A stretch of 8,463 nucleotides of DNA, from contig QNAH01000108.1 in NCBI GenBank assembly GCA_003641425.1, positions 1 through 8,463 of the forward strand, written 5' to 3'. Numbering within the stretch: the stretch's first letter is position 1; each line of letters begins with the position of its first letter. Made by a program: the position numbers and the translations under genes. Shown piece by piece: positions 1 through 5,836 of the stretch. The notes under the pieces were generated by a model. The model was not told where the DNA came from. It ran no database searches and worked only from the letters and a program-made list of their open reading frames with translations. Origin of the DNA: Candidatus Zixiibacteriota bacterium (lineage in GTDB: Bacteria; Zixibacteria; MSB-5A5; GN15; PGXB01).

Positions 1-887
1 GCGGGGCCTATAATGCTGTTTCCGATGACGGGGCGGCGATGTTGTATAATCCGGCGGGGATACAGAGCATATCCGACCGGATCTTTACCAGTTCCTATCG
101 GGCGATGAAGCTGGATCGAAAATTGGGTTATCTTTCCTTTATTATGCCCACCCATCAGGAATCATCTCTTGGGTTCAGCTGGCTTTATGCCGGGTATGGC
201 GATGTCGAGGAGCGTGATATAAGCGGGAGAATTACCGGGACATCGATTTCGGCCAACGAACATGATTTCGGTATTTCATTCGCAAAAAGATTCATGCCGT
301 ATCTGGCCATAGGCGCCCGATTGAATTACTATATCAAGAGCATGGATTATCTGGATGCCAGTTCGGTCGGCATAAATGTCGGCGGTTTACTTTATATAGA
401 CTCGCTTTTCCGCTATGGGTCGATGGAAAGCAAGCCGATCACCGATCTGACAGCCGGTCTGGTAATAAAGAATCTTGCCGCCAAATATCCCTGGGAAACC
501 GAGGGTGAGGGTCTCAACGCCACCCAGGAGGATAATTTCCCCATCACAGTTGGAGTTGGTTCTTCATTCAAGGCCCTGAAAAGGAAATTGCTGGTGGCGA
601 TTGATGCGGAAATACTGATAAAATCGGTCGAATGGGAAGAATCGACCGAAACCGGTGTTTCGACTGAAAAAGAGACATATACGGATGGATATTTTCGTAT
701 TGGTGGTGAGTATAATGTCGTCAAGGAGTTGATGGTAAGAGCCGGTCTGAATAACGGGACCATGACGGCTGGGGCGGGTTTTGTATTTGAATTCGGTTTC
801 GGAGGGCTTCGCTTTGACTATGCCTTCATGGCTGATAAGGCCGATGAGGGTGAAGATCATGTTATGACACTTGGTATCAGATTCTAA
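1..887 (+). CDS. PorV/PorQ-like outer-membrane beta-barrel protein, 5'-truncated by the window edge
   Basis: The reading frame is open from base 3, so the gene starts before the window; the first ATG inside (39) is internal, because the codons just before it continue the family motif (GAYNAVSDDGAAMLYNPAG). That motif matches the conserved N-terminal signature of PorV/PorQ (UPF0164-like) proteins, usually GMGGAFxAVADDxxAxYxNPAG. About 294 residues are visible; the signal peptide and the very N-terminus are missing. The rest is alternating polar/hydrophobic strands rich in Gly, Tyr and Phe (for example RFDYAFMAD), ending in a terminal Phe (LGIRF), typical of an outer-membrane barrel. Relatives in FCB bacteria include the type IX secretion shuttle PorV, but many members have no known role. 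No C-terminal sorting domain of that pathway is visible in this window, so a secretion role is only a possibility. The next gene is a paralogue 10 bases downstream. Confidence 0.8.
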   Translation, partial: GAYNAVSDDGAAMLYNPAGIQSISDRIFTSSYRAMKLDRKLGYLSFIMPTHQESSLGFSWLYAGYGDVEERDISGRITGTSISANEHDFGISFAKRFMPYLAIGARLNYYIKSMDYLDASSVGINVGGLLYIDSLFRYGSMESKPITDLTAGLVIKNLAAKYPWETEGEGLNATQEDNFPITVGVGSSFKALKRKLLVAIDAEILIKSVEWEESTETGVSTEKETYTDGYFRIGGEYNVVKELMVRAGLNNGTMTAGAGFVFEFGFGGLRFDYAFMADKADEGEDHVMTLGIRF

Positions 888-897
888 TGTGGTGAAT

Positions 898-1767
898 ATG
901 AAAAAGATATGTTTGACGGCGGTATTGTTGGTTTTTCTGGCCGGGAGTTCTGTCCGGCCGGAAAGTGGTATAAAGATGCTCACGGCCGAGGCGGGGGCAA
1001 GGTCGGTGGGTATGGGCGGCGCCTTTAGTGCCGTGACGGCTGATCCGTATTCGGCCGCCTATAATCCGGCTTCGACCTGGGGCATCACCGAAGTAACCGG
1101 ATCATTCGGTCATAATACTTACTGGGAAAACACCCGAATAGAAACAGGATATCTCAGTTTTCATAAGAGATCAACCGTTATCACGGCCGGGGTTCAATTT
1201 GCCTCTATTGACGACCTCGAGGGTCGAACCGGGCCGACGACCGATTATTATGAATTCGGGGCCCATGATGTTTCCATTAAAGTCGGGGCCGCTTTTGAAC
1301 TCGAGCCGAAATATATTCTTGGCTTTTCGATCGGCTGGATGTATGAAAAGATCGATGTTGAGGAAGGTTCGGCCTTCAATTTCGATCTCGGTCTTTTGAT
1401 GCAGCCGTATCCCGATCTGAATATCGGACTGGCGGTTCTTAATTTCGGTTCGACGGTAAAGTTGATCGACGAATCTTATGACCTGCCGAGGACCTACCGG
1501 GGCGGTATCGCCTATACATATCACGATTTTACGCCGTCGGCGGATCTTGTCTATCTCGATGATGATCTTTATGTCCATCTTGGCGGCGAATATAAGCTGT
1601 ATGAAAAATTCTTTATTCGGAGCGGTTACAGAATCGGTTATGATACAAAAGATTTTTCAGCCGGTGCCGGATTTGTCAGGAGAAATTTCAGAATAGACTA
1701 TGCATATCTTCCGTATAAAAGCGGTTTGAATGATTCACATTTGATCAACCTTACTTTTGAGATCTAG
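898..1767 (+). CDS. PorV/PorQ-like outer-membrane beta-barrel protein, complete
   Basis: The protein has 289 residues from ATG 898. It opens with a signal peptide (MKKICLTAVLLVFLAGSS), then the family signature at about residues 28-60: LTAEAGARSVGMGGAFSAV followed by TADPYSAAYNPAST. The remainder has the strand pattern of a beta-barrel, with repeated motifs such as FRIDYAYLP near the C-terminus; the last residues are LTFEI rather than a terminal aromatic. An in-frame TTG at 871 overlaps the previous gene and would put nine polar residues before the Lys-Lys of the signal peptide, so ATG 898 is preferred. The ribosome binding site is weak, only a GGTG close to the start, so translation may be coupled to the gene ending 10 bases upstream. 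It is a paralogue of that gene. Localization to the outer membrane is confident; the function (transport, or a shuttle for type IX-like secretion) is not known. Confidence 0.82.
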   Translation: MKKICLTAVLLVFLAGSSVRPESGIKMLTAEAGARSVGMGGAFSAVTADPYSAAYNPASTWGITEVTGSFGHNTYWENTRIETGYLSFHKRSTVITAGVQFASIDDLEGRTGPTTDYYEFGAHDVSIKVGAAFELEPKYILGFSIGWMYEKIDVEEGSAFNFDLGLLMQPYPDLNIGLAVLNFGSTVKLIDESYDLPRTYRGGIAYTYHDFTPSADLVYLDDDLYVHLGGEYKLYEKFFIRSGYRIGYDTKDFSAGAGFVRRNFRIDYAYLPYKSGLNDSHLINLTFEI

Positions 1768-1774
1768 AAAGGAG
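1768..1774 (+). promoter_or_regulatory. Ribosome binding site of the dehydrogenase gene
   Basis: AAAGGAG lies 13 bases before ATG 1788 and overlaps the stop codon of the preceding gene. The spacer is longer than usual (commonly 5-10), but no better start or Shine-Dalgarno sequence is present. It supports ATG 1788 and shows the gene sits tightly behind the barrel gene. Confidence 0.6.
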
Positions 1775-1787
1775 CGGCATTCCCAAA

Positions 1788-2906
1788 ATGGCTAAATACA
1801 AGATTGCCTGGATGCCCGGCGACGGGGTTGGTATCGATGTTATGGAGGCGGCCAAAATAGTCCTCGATAAAATCGCCCTCGACGCCGAATATGTTCATGC
1901 TGATATTGGCTGGGAATTCTGGTGCCAGGAAGCCAACCCACTGCCCGAACGCACTATTGATATTCTCAATAACACCGATTGTGCCCTGTTCGGCGCCATC
2001 ACTTCAAAGCCCAAAGAGGAGGCTGAGGCCGAACTTATCCCGGAACTCCAGGGGAAAGGTCATATTTATTCTTCACCGATAGTCCGGCTCCGGCAGGAAT
2101 TCAATCTGCGCACAAATATGAGGCCGTGCAAAGCCTATCCCGGAAACCCGCTAAATTATAAAGAGGGTATCGATATAATGGTCTTCCGTGAAAACACTGA
2201 AGATCTTTATTCCGGAGTCGAATTTTTCCCGTTCCCGGATGAAGTCAGGGAAATGGTGAAAAAACATAATCCCAAAATGAAGAAATTCGACAAACATCCC
2301 GCTGATGAAGTGGCGGTGTCATTGCGGATCAATACCAAGACCGGTTGCCGGAATATTATAACCGATGCTTTCGAGTATGCCAAGAGAACCGGGCGCAAGT
2401 CGGTTACGGTTGTGGAGAAACCGAATGTCATCCGTGAAACCTCCGGCCTGATGGTTCGGACAGCCCGCGAGATAGCCAAAAATTACCCGGGAATCGAACT
2501 GTGGGAAACCAACATCGATGCCATGTGTATGTGGCTGGTTAAAAATCCCAACGATTATTCGGTACTGGCGACCTCGAACATGTTCGGCGATATTGTCTCC
2601 GATCTATGTGCGCAACTGGTCGGCGGACTTGGCTTTGCTTCATCGGGCAATATCGGAGATAAATATGCCGTTTTTGAACCGACTCACGGGTCGGCTCCGA
2701 AATACGCAGGTAAATACAAAGTCAATCCGATGGCGATGCTTCTGACAACGCGAATGATGCTGGAATGGCTGAATGAAACCGAAAAAGCGGCGGCTCTGGA
2801 AAGCGCAATTTCGGAAGTTATCAAAGAAGGTAAGGTAAGAACCTATGATATGGGCGGAACATCATCCACTCTCGATATCGCCAATGCAGTTGTATCGAAG
2901 CTGTAA
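1788..2906 (+). CDS. Isocitrate/isopropylmalate-family dehydrogenase, probably isocitrate dehydrogenase
   Basis: This 372-residue protein is a beta-decarboxylating dehydrogenase that would oxidise isocitrate to 2-oxoglutarate in the cytosolic TCA cycle. Visible family motifs are PGDGVG (10-15), LRQ with R102, MRP with R112, FRENTEDLYSG (133-143, R134 and Y141), K211 in VEKPNV, D244 in TNIDAM, NMFGDIVSD with D268 and D272 (Mg2+/substrate aspartates), VGGLGFASSGNIGD (278-291), and HGSAPKYAGKYKVNP (300-314) in the cofactor pocket. NTEDLY rather than the ELTGG of isopropylmalate dehydrogenases favours isocitrate. S96 aligns with the E. coli Icd phosphorylation/substrate serine S113, but the N115 position is Ile98, so the substrate is less certain; homoisocitrate or isopropylmalate remain alternatives. 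K305-Y306 match the NADP-type pair, whereas the C-terminal YDMGGTSST looks like NAD-type enzymes. The length fits the short (about 330-380) form of the family. It sits behind two outer-membrane genes and before a terminator. Confidence 0.85.
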   Translation: MAKYKIAWMPGDGVGIDVMEAAKIVLDKIALDAEYVHADIGWEFWCQEANPLPERTIDILNNTDCALFGAITSKPKEEAEAELIPELQGKGHIYSSPIVRLRQEFNLRTNMRPCKAYPGNPLNYKEGIDIMVFRENTEDLYSGVEFFPFPDEVREMVKKHNPKMKKFDKHPADEVAVSLRINTKTGCRNIITDAFEYAKRTGRKSVTVVEKPNVIRETSGLMVRTAREIAKNYPGIELWETNIDAMCMWLVKNPNDYSVLATSNMFGDIVSDLCAQLVGGLGFASSGNIGDKYAVFEPTHGSAPKYAGKYKVNPMAMLLTTRMMLEWLNETEKAAALESAISEVIKEGKVRTYDMGGTSSTLDIANAVVSKL

Positions 2907-2944
2907 TTGCTACCAGTGAACGATAATCGAAAGTTGGTATATAA

Positions 2945-2969
2945 AGTCGGGCATTTGCCCGGCTTTTTT
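2945..2969 (+). terminator. Rho-independent terminator after the dehydrogenase gene
   Basis: AGTCGGGC and GCCCGGCT form an 8-bp stem (one T-G wobble) around a 4-base ATTT loop, followed directly by a run of six T. It lies 38 bases after the stop codon and closes the barrel/barrel/dehydrogenase unit. Confidence 0.88.
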
Positions 2970-3047
2970 GGGATATATTTGTAGATTATTAAAAATATAT
3001 TGAAACAATCGGCGAGTATGACGTCCTTACTAGTGAAGGGGATAAAC

Positions 3048-3053
3048 AAGGAG
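3048..3053 (+). promoter_or_regulatory. Ribosome binding site of the Cys-rich lipoprotein gene
   Basis: AAGGAG stands 7 bases before ATG 3061, ideal spacing. It decides this start over the internal ATGs at codons 11 and 18, which would shorten the signal peptide. Confidence 0.75.
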
Positions 3054-3060
3054 TGAGGTC

Positions 3061-3624
3061 ATGTTATCAAAAAAATCACATTCAAAAATAATGCCGTATC
3101 TTGTCGAGTTTATGATTTTATTTTCGGCGGTCATACTGTTGTCGGTTTGCGCCTGTAACAATTCAGGTTCGGGCCCGGATACCGAATCGCCGCAGGGGAC
3201 AGTGAGTAATATCTATGGCTGTAAAATGTTTGATACTCCAAGGGCCGGGTATCGAACCCCGAGCGGGCTGACTTGTATCGAATATGAATATGATGAAAAC
3301 GGACTTTTATCCCTGCGTCACATAAACGCCGGATTTAATTGTTGTACCGATATCAGTGCGGATTTCAGCCTGGAAGATGGAGTGATAATCGTTACTGAAA
3401 AGGAAGGCGGAGAATATTGCCATTGTCTTTGCCTTTATGATGTTGATTACGAAATCGATAATGTGCCGGCCGGTTCATACAAGATAAATATTGTCGAGTT
3501 ATATATCAATGAAACCGAATCGCCTATCGAATTCGATATCGAATTGAGTGAAGGCACGACGGGTAATTATTGCGTGACCAGAGATTATTACCCCTGGGGT
3601 GCGGGCGTCTATGCCGGTCAATAG
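3061..3624 (+). CDS. Probable lipoprotein with one copy of a novel eight-cysteine domain
   Basis: The protein has 187 residues and no family I recognise. The N-terminus is basic (KKSHSK), then a hydrophobic stretch (about 12-29) ending LLSVCACNNSGSG; Cys32 is the likely lipidated residue, although Cys at the -2 position makes the lipobox unusual. A short flexible linker follows. Residues 52-180 form a cysteine-rich, beta-looking domain: YGCK (C54), C72, HINAGFNCC (C94, C95), CHCLCLYDVDY (C120, C122, C124), NVPAGSYKI, and YCVTRDYYPWG (C171). The same pattern occurs twice in the next gene, with nearly the same spacing. Paired cysteines in an exported protein suggest disulfides; the CxCxC cluster could instead bind metal. 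It follows a terminator and has its own strong ribosome binding site. No clear terminator follows it, so read-through into the next gene is possible. Function unknown. Confidence 0.85.
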   Translation: MLSKKSHSKIMPYLVEFMILFSAVILLSVCACNNSGSGPDTESPQGTVSNIYGCKMFDTPRAGYRTPSGLTCIEYEYDENGLLSLRHINAGFNCCTDISADFSLEDGVIIVTEKEGGEYCHCLCLYDVDYEIDNVPAGSYKINIVELYINETESPIEFDIELSEGTTGNYCVTRDYYPWGAGVYAGQ

Positions 3625-3653
3625 GTATAATCGGTGCAAATTACGGATTTAAC

Positions 3654-3684
3654 TTGACAGAAAATGGATTGTGAGCGATATTAT
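3654..3684 (+). promoter_or_regulatory. Candidate sigma70-type promoter upstream of the dockerin/Cys-rich gene
   Basis: A perfect TTGACA (3654-3659) is followed after 17 bases by GATATT or after 19 bases by TATTAT. Either would leave a leader of roughly 100 bases before ATG 3797. A second -10-like TATAAT at 3742-3747 lacks a good -35. The assignment assumes an E. coli-like consensus in this organism. Confidence 0.4.
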
Positions 3685-3780
3685 ATCAGACAATTCAGTA
3701 TACGATTATTAAGGCTTTTTATTTAATATTTACAGGCAGGTTATAATTAGCCAGGATTTCAGGCAATTCGGTATAATTTC

Positions 3781-3787
3781 GGAGGGA
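3781..3787 (+). promoter_or_regulatory. Strong ribosome binding site of the dockerin/Cys-rich gene
   Basis: GGAGGGA(G) ends 8-9 bases before ATG 3797, in an otherwise A/T-rich context. It fixes the start codon and agrees with a signal peptide beginning MRKSI. Confidence 0.8.
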
Positions 3788-3796
3788 GATAAAAAT

Positions 3797-4939
3797 ATGA
3801 GAAAGTCAATTATATTTCTGATGGTGTTGTCGTTTATTGCCGTATCCGCATCTGCCGTGGAATATGAGTGCGGAGATGTCAATAATGATAATAATTTGGA
3901 TATTCTGGATGTCGTTTCTATCATCAATTATCTTTATAAGGGCGGCCAGGCGCCGGCCTTTTTAAATCTGGCGGATGTCGACTATTCGGGCACCATCAAC
4001 ATTCTCGATGCCACTTGCATTATAAGTTTTCTATACAAGGGCGGTCAATCGCCGAGCTGCCCGCCGGGTATAAGCGGTGATCCGGAAATTGTCTATGGAG
4101 AAAACTCCGGTTGTAAGAGCTTTGAGGGTTTGAAGAGTGAGGAGGCTGTTCCGCCCGACCAGGATTGCATTAGCTACAGCTATGACGGAATAGGTGGAAC
4201 GCTTTATTTTTCTCATATTAACGCGGGATTCAACTGCTGTCCGGGTGTAATCAGCGCGGCGATTGATATTGTTGATGATACTATAATAGTGACTGAAAGT
4301 GAAAATTATGACGAGTTCGGGCCGTGTTATTGCCTTTGTTTATATGATGTCGAGTACTATATCATCAATCTTCAACCCGGTGAATATACGGTCAAAATTA
4401 TTGGTCTGGAATTGAATGAGGGTGATGAGTATCTGCAATTCACTATCGATCTAACCGCCCAGCCGACAGGCGAATATTGTCTGACAAGGGACCATTATCC
4501 ATGGGGATATGGGATGTCACCTTCGGGTTTTTTGACCGAAACCTATGGCTGTAAAACAGACGGCGAAAAAGCAGACAGTACTCTTGAGCAGGATTGTATT
4601 GTATATGATTATGACGGCAATGGCAATCTGTATTTGACTCATGTTAATGACCTGTTTAACTGCTGTCCGGAATCATTATATGCAACGGTCGATTTTGAAG
4701 ATAATTACATTATAATTCAGGAATATGAAACTGACGGATTGTGCGACTGTGTATGTCTGTTCGATCTCGATTACCAGATAACAAATCTCTCTCCGGGTGA
4801 ATATACGATTATTGTTGACAACGTTTATTATTATGGAGGTTACAATTCTCTGGATCCCATACAGTTTACTATTGACCTATATGAGCCGACATCGGGAGTT
4901 TATTGTGTCGACAGGCCGTATTTGCCGTGGTGGCCGTAG
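3797..4939 (+). CDS. Secreted protein: dockerin-like module plus two novel eight-cysteine domains
   Basis: This 380-residue protein starts with a signal peptide (MRKSIIFLMVLSFIAVSASA, cleavage probably after ASA at residue 20). Residues 24-88 form a dockerin type I-like module with two calcium loops: D27-N29-D31-N33-D35-D38 (CGDVNNDNNLDILD) and D60-D62-S64-T66-N68-D71 (ADVDYSGTINILD), each followed by a helix ending in LYKGGQ. Two copies of the Cys-rich domain follow, about residues 104-237 and 250-379, each with eight cysteines at matching positions (C106, 124, 147, 148, 177, 179, 181, 228; and C252, 267, 289, 290, 316, 318, 320, 370). Dockerins classically bind cohesins in cellulosomes, but dockerin-like repeats are common in FCB extracellular proteins without known cohesins, so partner and substrate are unknown. 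It neighbours a lipoprotein with the same domain, probably its paralogue. No enzyme motif is seen; a surface binding or structural role is inference. Confidence 0.88.
   Translation: MRKSIIFLMVLSFIAVSASAVEYECGDVNNDNNLDILDVVSIINYLYKGGQAPAFLNLADVDYSGTINILDATCIISFLYKGGQSPSCPPGISGDPEIVYGENSGCKSFEGLKSEEAVPPDQDCISYSYDGIGGTLYFSHINAGFNCCPGVISAAIDIVDDTIIVTESENYDEFGPCYCLCLYDVEYYIINLQPGEYTVKIIGLELNEGDEYLQFTIDLTAQPTGEYCLTRDHYPWGYGMSPSGFLTETYGCKTDGEKADSTLEQDCIVYDYDGNGNLYLTHVNDLFNCCPESLYATVDFEDNYIIIQEYETDGLCDCVCLFDLDYQITNLSPGEYTIIVDNVYYYGGYNSLDPIQFTIDLYEPTSGVYCVDRPYLPWWP
3866..4060 (+). repeat. Dockerin type I-like duplicated calcium-loop module (protein level)
   Basis: Two successive units of about 33 residues each have an EF-hand-like loop without a leading helix, then a hydrophobic helix and a conserved end: IINYLYKGGQAP and IISFLYKGGQSP. 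Acidic or Asn residues fill positions 1, 3, 5, 9 and 12 of loop 1; loop 2 has Ser at 5 and Asn at 9. This is the usual dockerin architecture, here at the N-terminus of its protein. Confidence 0.8.
4106..4507 (+). repeat. Eight-cysteine domain, copy A of the 380-residue protein
   Basis: This copy shares with the lipoprotein the segments HINAGFNCC, YCLCLYDVEY, PGEY and YCLTRDHYPWG. Intervals between cysteines are 18, 23, 1, 29, 2, 2 and 47 residues, against 18, 22, 1, 25, 2, 2 and 47 in the lipoprotein copy. It is the copy closer to the lipoprotein domain. Confidence 0.8.
4544..4933 (+). repeat. Eight-cysteine domain, copy B of the 380-residue protein
   Basis: This copy has YGCK, DCIVYDYDG, HVNDLFNCC, CDCVCLFDLDY, NLSPGEY and YCVDRPYLPWW. 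The cysteine intervals are 15, 22, 1, 26, 2, 2 and 50. It is more divergent than copy A (HVNDLFNCC instead of HINAGFNCC), yet keeps all eight cysteines, His, the PGEY turn and the final Pro-Trp. Confidence 0.8.
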
Positions 4940-4970
4940 TCTTCGGGTTTAGCGGGTTGTTAAAATAATT

Positions 4971-4998
4971 AAGGCCGGGACATTCTGTCCCGGCCTTT
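4971..4998. terminator. Bidirectional intrinsic terminator between convergent genes
   Basis: AAGGCCGGGACA and its exact complement TGTCCCGGCCTT form a perfect 12-bp stem around the loop TTC. On the + strand TTTCAATT follows; on the - strand the hairpin is followed by AATTATTTTAAC. It lies 31 bases after the + strand stop codon at 4939 and 53 bases beyond the end of the - strand gene at 5051, so it can serve both. Confidence 0.85.
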
Positions 4999-5050
4999 CA
5001 ATTGGGAACTCATAAAAAGAAAGGAGATGACGATTTAATTTGACTTTCTT

Positions 5051-5623
5051 TTACCAGTCCAATTCTTCTAATTCGGGAATATTTTGTACCATCTCGTCGG
5101 CCAGATCTTCAAGTTCATCGGCAATATCTTCGAGTTCGTCAGCCTGTTGCTCAAGCGCATCGGCTTCCTTCTCGAGTTTTTCAGCCTCAATGTCCATTTC
5201 TTCCTCAAGATCATCGGCCTCATATTCAGACGATAGCAGTCTGAAAACACCACCTATTGCCTTGATACCCAGCTTTGCTCCCTTAACACTGATTTTGGCG
5301 CCCTTGTATCCGATTTCCTCGGCTTCTTCAACCAGGATCACTGATTTAGTATGAAATTTGCCAAGGAGTTCCTTTTGTTCCTTGTTGGTTTTGATATGAC
5401 GGTCATTGATATAAAGCTCATAATCTTCGGTTATTTCAATCACATCGGAATGATAACTGTGACGCGTAATAATTATGGTTCCGTCATCAATTTCGATTTC
5501 CATATTATCGGATAGAAAGTTCGTCCAATGATGTCCCCAATTTATTTCGGTTCTCTCGTCATAGGCGATAACAGAACCGAACGCAAAGATCAACATGCAA
5601 GATATAATTATTGCCGTTTTCAT
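5051..5623 (-). CDS. Small exported protein with an acidic Ala/Leu C-terminal coiled coil
   Basis: The protein has 190 residues. A signal peptide (MKTAIIISCMLIFAFGSVIA, cleavage about residue 20) sends it to the periplasm or outside; there is no lipobox. Residues 40-100 look beta-rich (MEIEIDDGTIIITR, VIEITEDYELYINDR), followed by TNKEQKELLGKF. This faintly resembles DUF2884/YggN-type periplasmic proteins, where a short sheet region precedes helices, but I cannot confirm the match. A Gly/Ala/Lys segment (104-125, GYKGAKISVKGAKLG) precedes a highly acidic helix (about 137-180) with heptads A154/L157, A161/L164, A168/L171, A175/M178, a clear Ala/Leu coiled coil that should oligomerise or pair with a basic partner. 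The start has a strong Shine-Dalgarno sequence. It lies 213 bases downstream of ligA, probably with its own promoter, and converges on the Cys-rich gene. Function unknown. Confidence 0.82.
   Translation of the reverse strand: MKTAIIISCMLIFAFGSVIAYDERTEINWGHHWTNFLSDNMEIEIDDGTIIITRHSYHSDVIEITEDYELYINDRHIKTNKEQKELLGKFHTKSVILVEEAEEIGYKGAKISVKGAKLGIKAIGGVFRLLSSEYEADDLEEEMDIEAEKLEKEADALEQQADELEDIADELEDLADEMVQNIPELEELDW
5094..5177 (-). repeat. Degenerate 21-bp tandem repeat coding for coiled-coil heptads
   Basis: Four 21-base units begin at 5094, 5115, 5136 and 5157 (+ strand: TCGTCGGCCAGATCTTCAAGT, with variants such as TCATCGGC..TTCGAGT and TCGTCAGCC..CTCAAGC). A weaker fifth unit may follow. Each encodes one heptad of the type xADELED. 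The DNA periodicity suggests growth by unit duplication rather than chance. Confidence 0.7.
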
Positions 5624-5836
5624 TAGATCTACTCCCTCTCGATTATTTTACTTTTATTTAATTAATATGACGGAAATATCGGCTTAAGGTTTCATTTAAT
5701 ACAGGATCCGACGGTATGATATCTTGCCGAATAATATGAAGTAATCGGCGGAATTCGCAATATTATTGATCTATCATATTGATCTTTTGGTCACCGTGTA
5801 ACTAATTAGTATATTATTGGATATGAAGGTGGGGGG
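5624..5836. other. A/T-rich intergenic region between ligA and the coiled-coil gene
   Basis: No ORF or RNA gene is apparent in these 213 bases. They must hold the 3' end of the ligA transcript and the promoter of the - strand coiled-coil gene. A weak match to -35/-10 exists (TTGCGA at 5760-5755 and TATTAT at 5736-5731 on the - strand, 18-base spacer). A 10-base palindrome ACTAATTAGT (5801-5810) and a direct repeat ATTGATCT (5765 and 5778) are also present. No convincing G/C hairpin terminator follows ligA. Confidence 0.5.
5632..5640 (-). promoter_or_regulatory. Ribosome binding site of the coiled-coil protein gene
   Basis: Read on the - strand this is GAGAGGGAG, ending 8 bases before the ATG at 5623-5621. 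It is a good purine-rich site and supports the signal-peptide start. Confidence 0.7.

Noticed and set aside
871..897. Upstream TTG/GTG starts for the second barrel gene
   Set aside because: They overlap the previous gene, lack a ribosome binding site and add polar residues before an otherwise normal signal peptide.
564..983. - strand ORF of 139 codons across the two barrel genes
   Set aside because: It overlaps two well-supported + strand genes and shows no signal peptide or motif.
2974..2981. TATATTTG, a match to the Bacteroidota -7 consensus TAnnTTTG before the lipoprotein gene
   Set aside because: It sits immediately after the terminator in A/T-rich DNA, and the only TTTG at a usable distance lies in the terminator loop with short spacing; chance is likely.
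3772..3777. Perfect TATAAT just before the ribosome binding site of the 3797 gene
   Set aside because: Transcription from it would start inside the ribosome binding site; no -35 is present.
5025..5036. Mini-ORF after an AAAGGAG-like sequence (ATG ACG ATT TAA)
   Set aside because: Three codons only; the Shine-Dalgarno-like purine run is part of the spacer between convergent genes.
5015..5052. Inverted repeat AAAAGAAAG...CTTTCTTTT near the end of the coiled-coil gene
   Set aside because: It is low complexity with a 20-base loop and overlaps a stop codon; the strong hairpin at 4971-4997 already explains termination.
5731..5760. - strand TTGCGA/TATTAT as promoter of the coiled-coil gene
   Set aside because: It matches the consensus only partly, and similar matches are frequent in this A/T-rich spacer; mentioned only in the intergenic entry.
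5801..5810. Palindrome ACTAATTAGT and nearby direct repeat ATTGATCT as an operator
   Set aside because: They are short and A/T-rich, and there is no regulator gene nearby to support a binding site.
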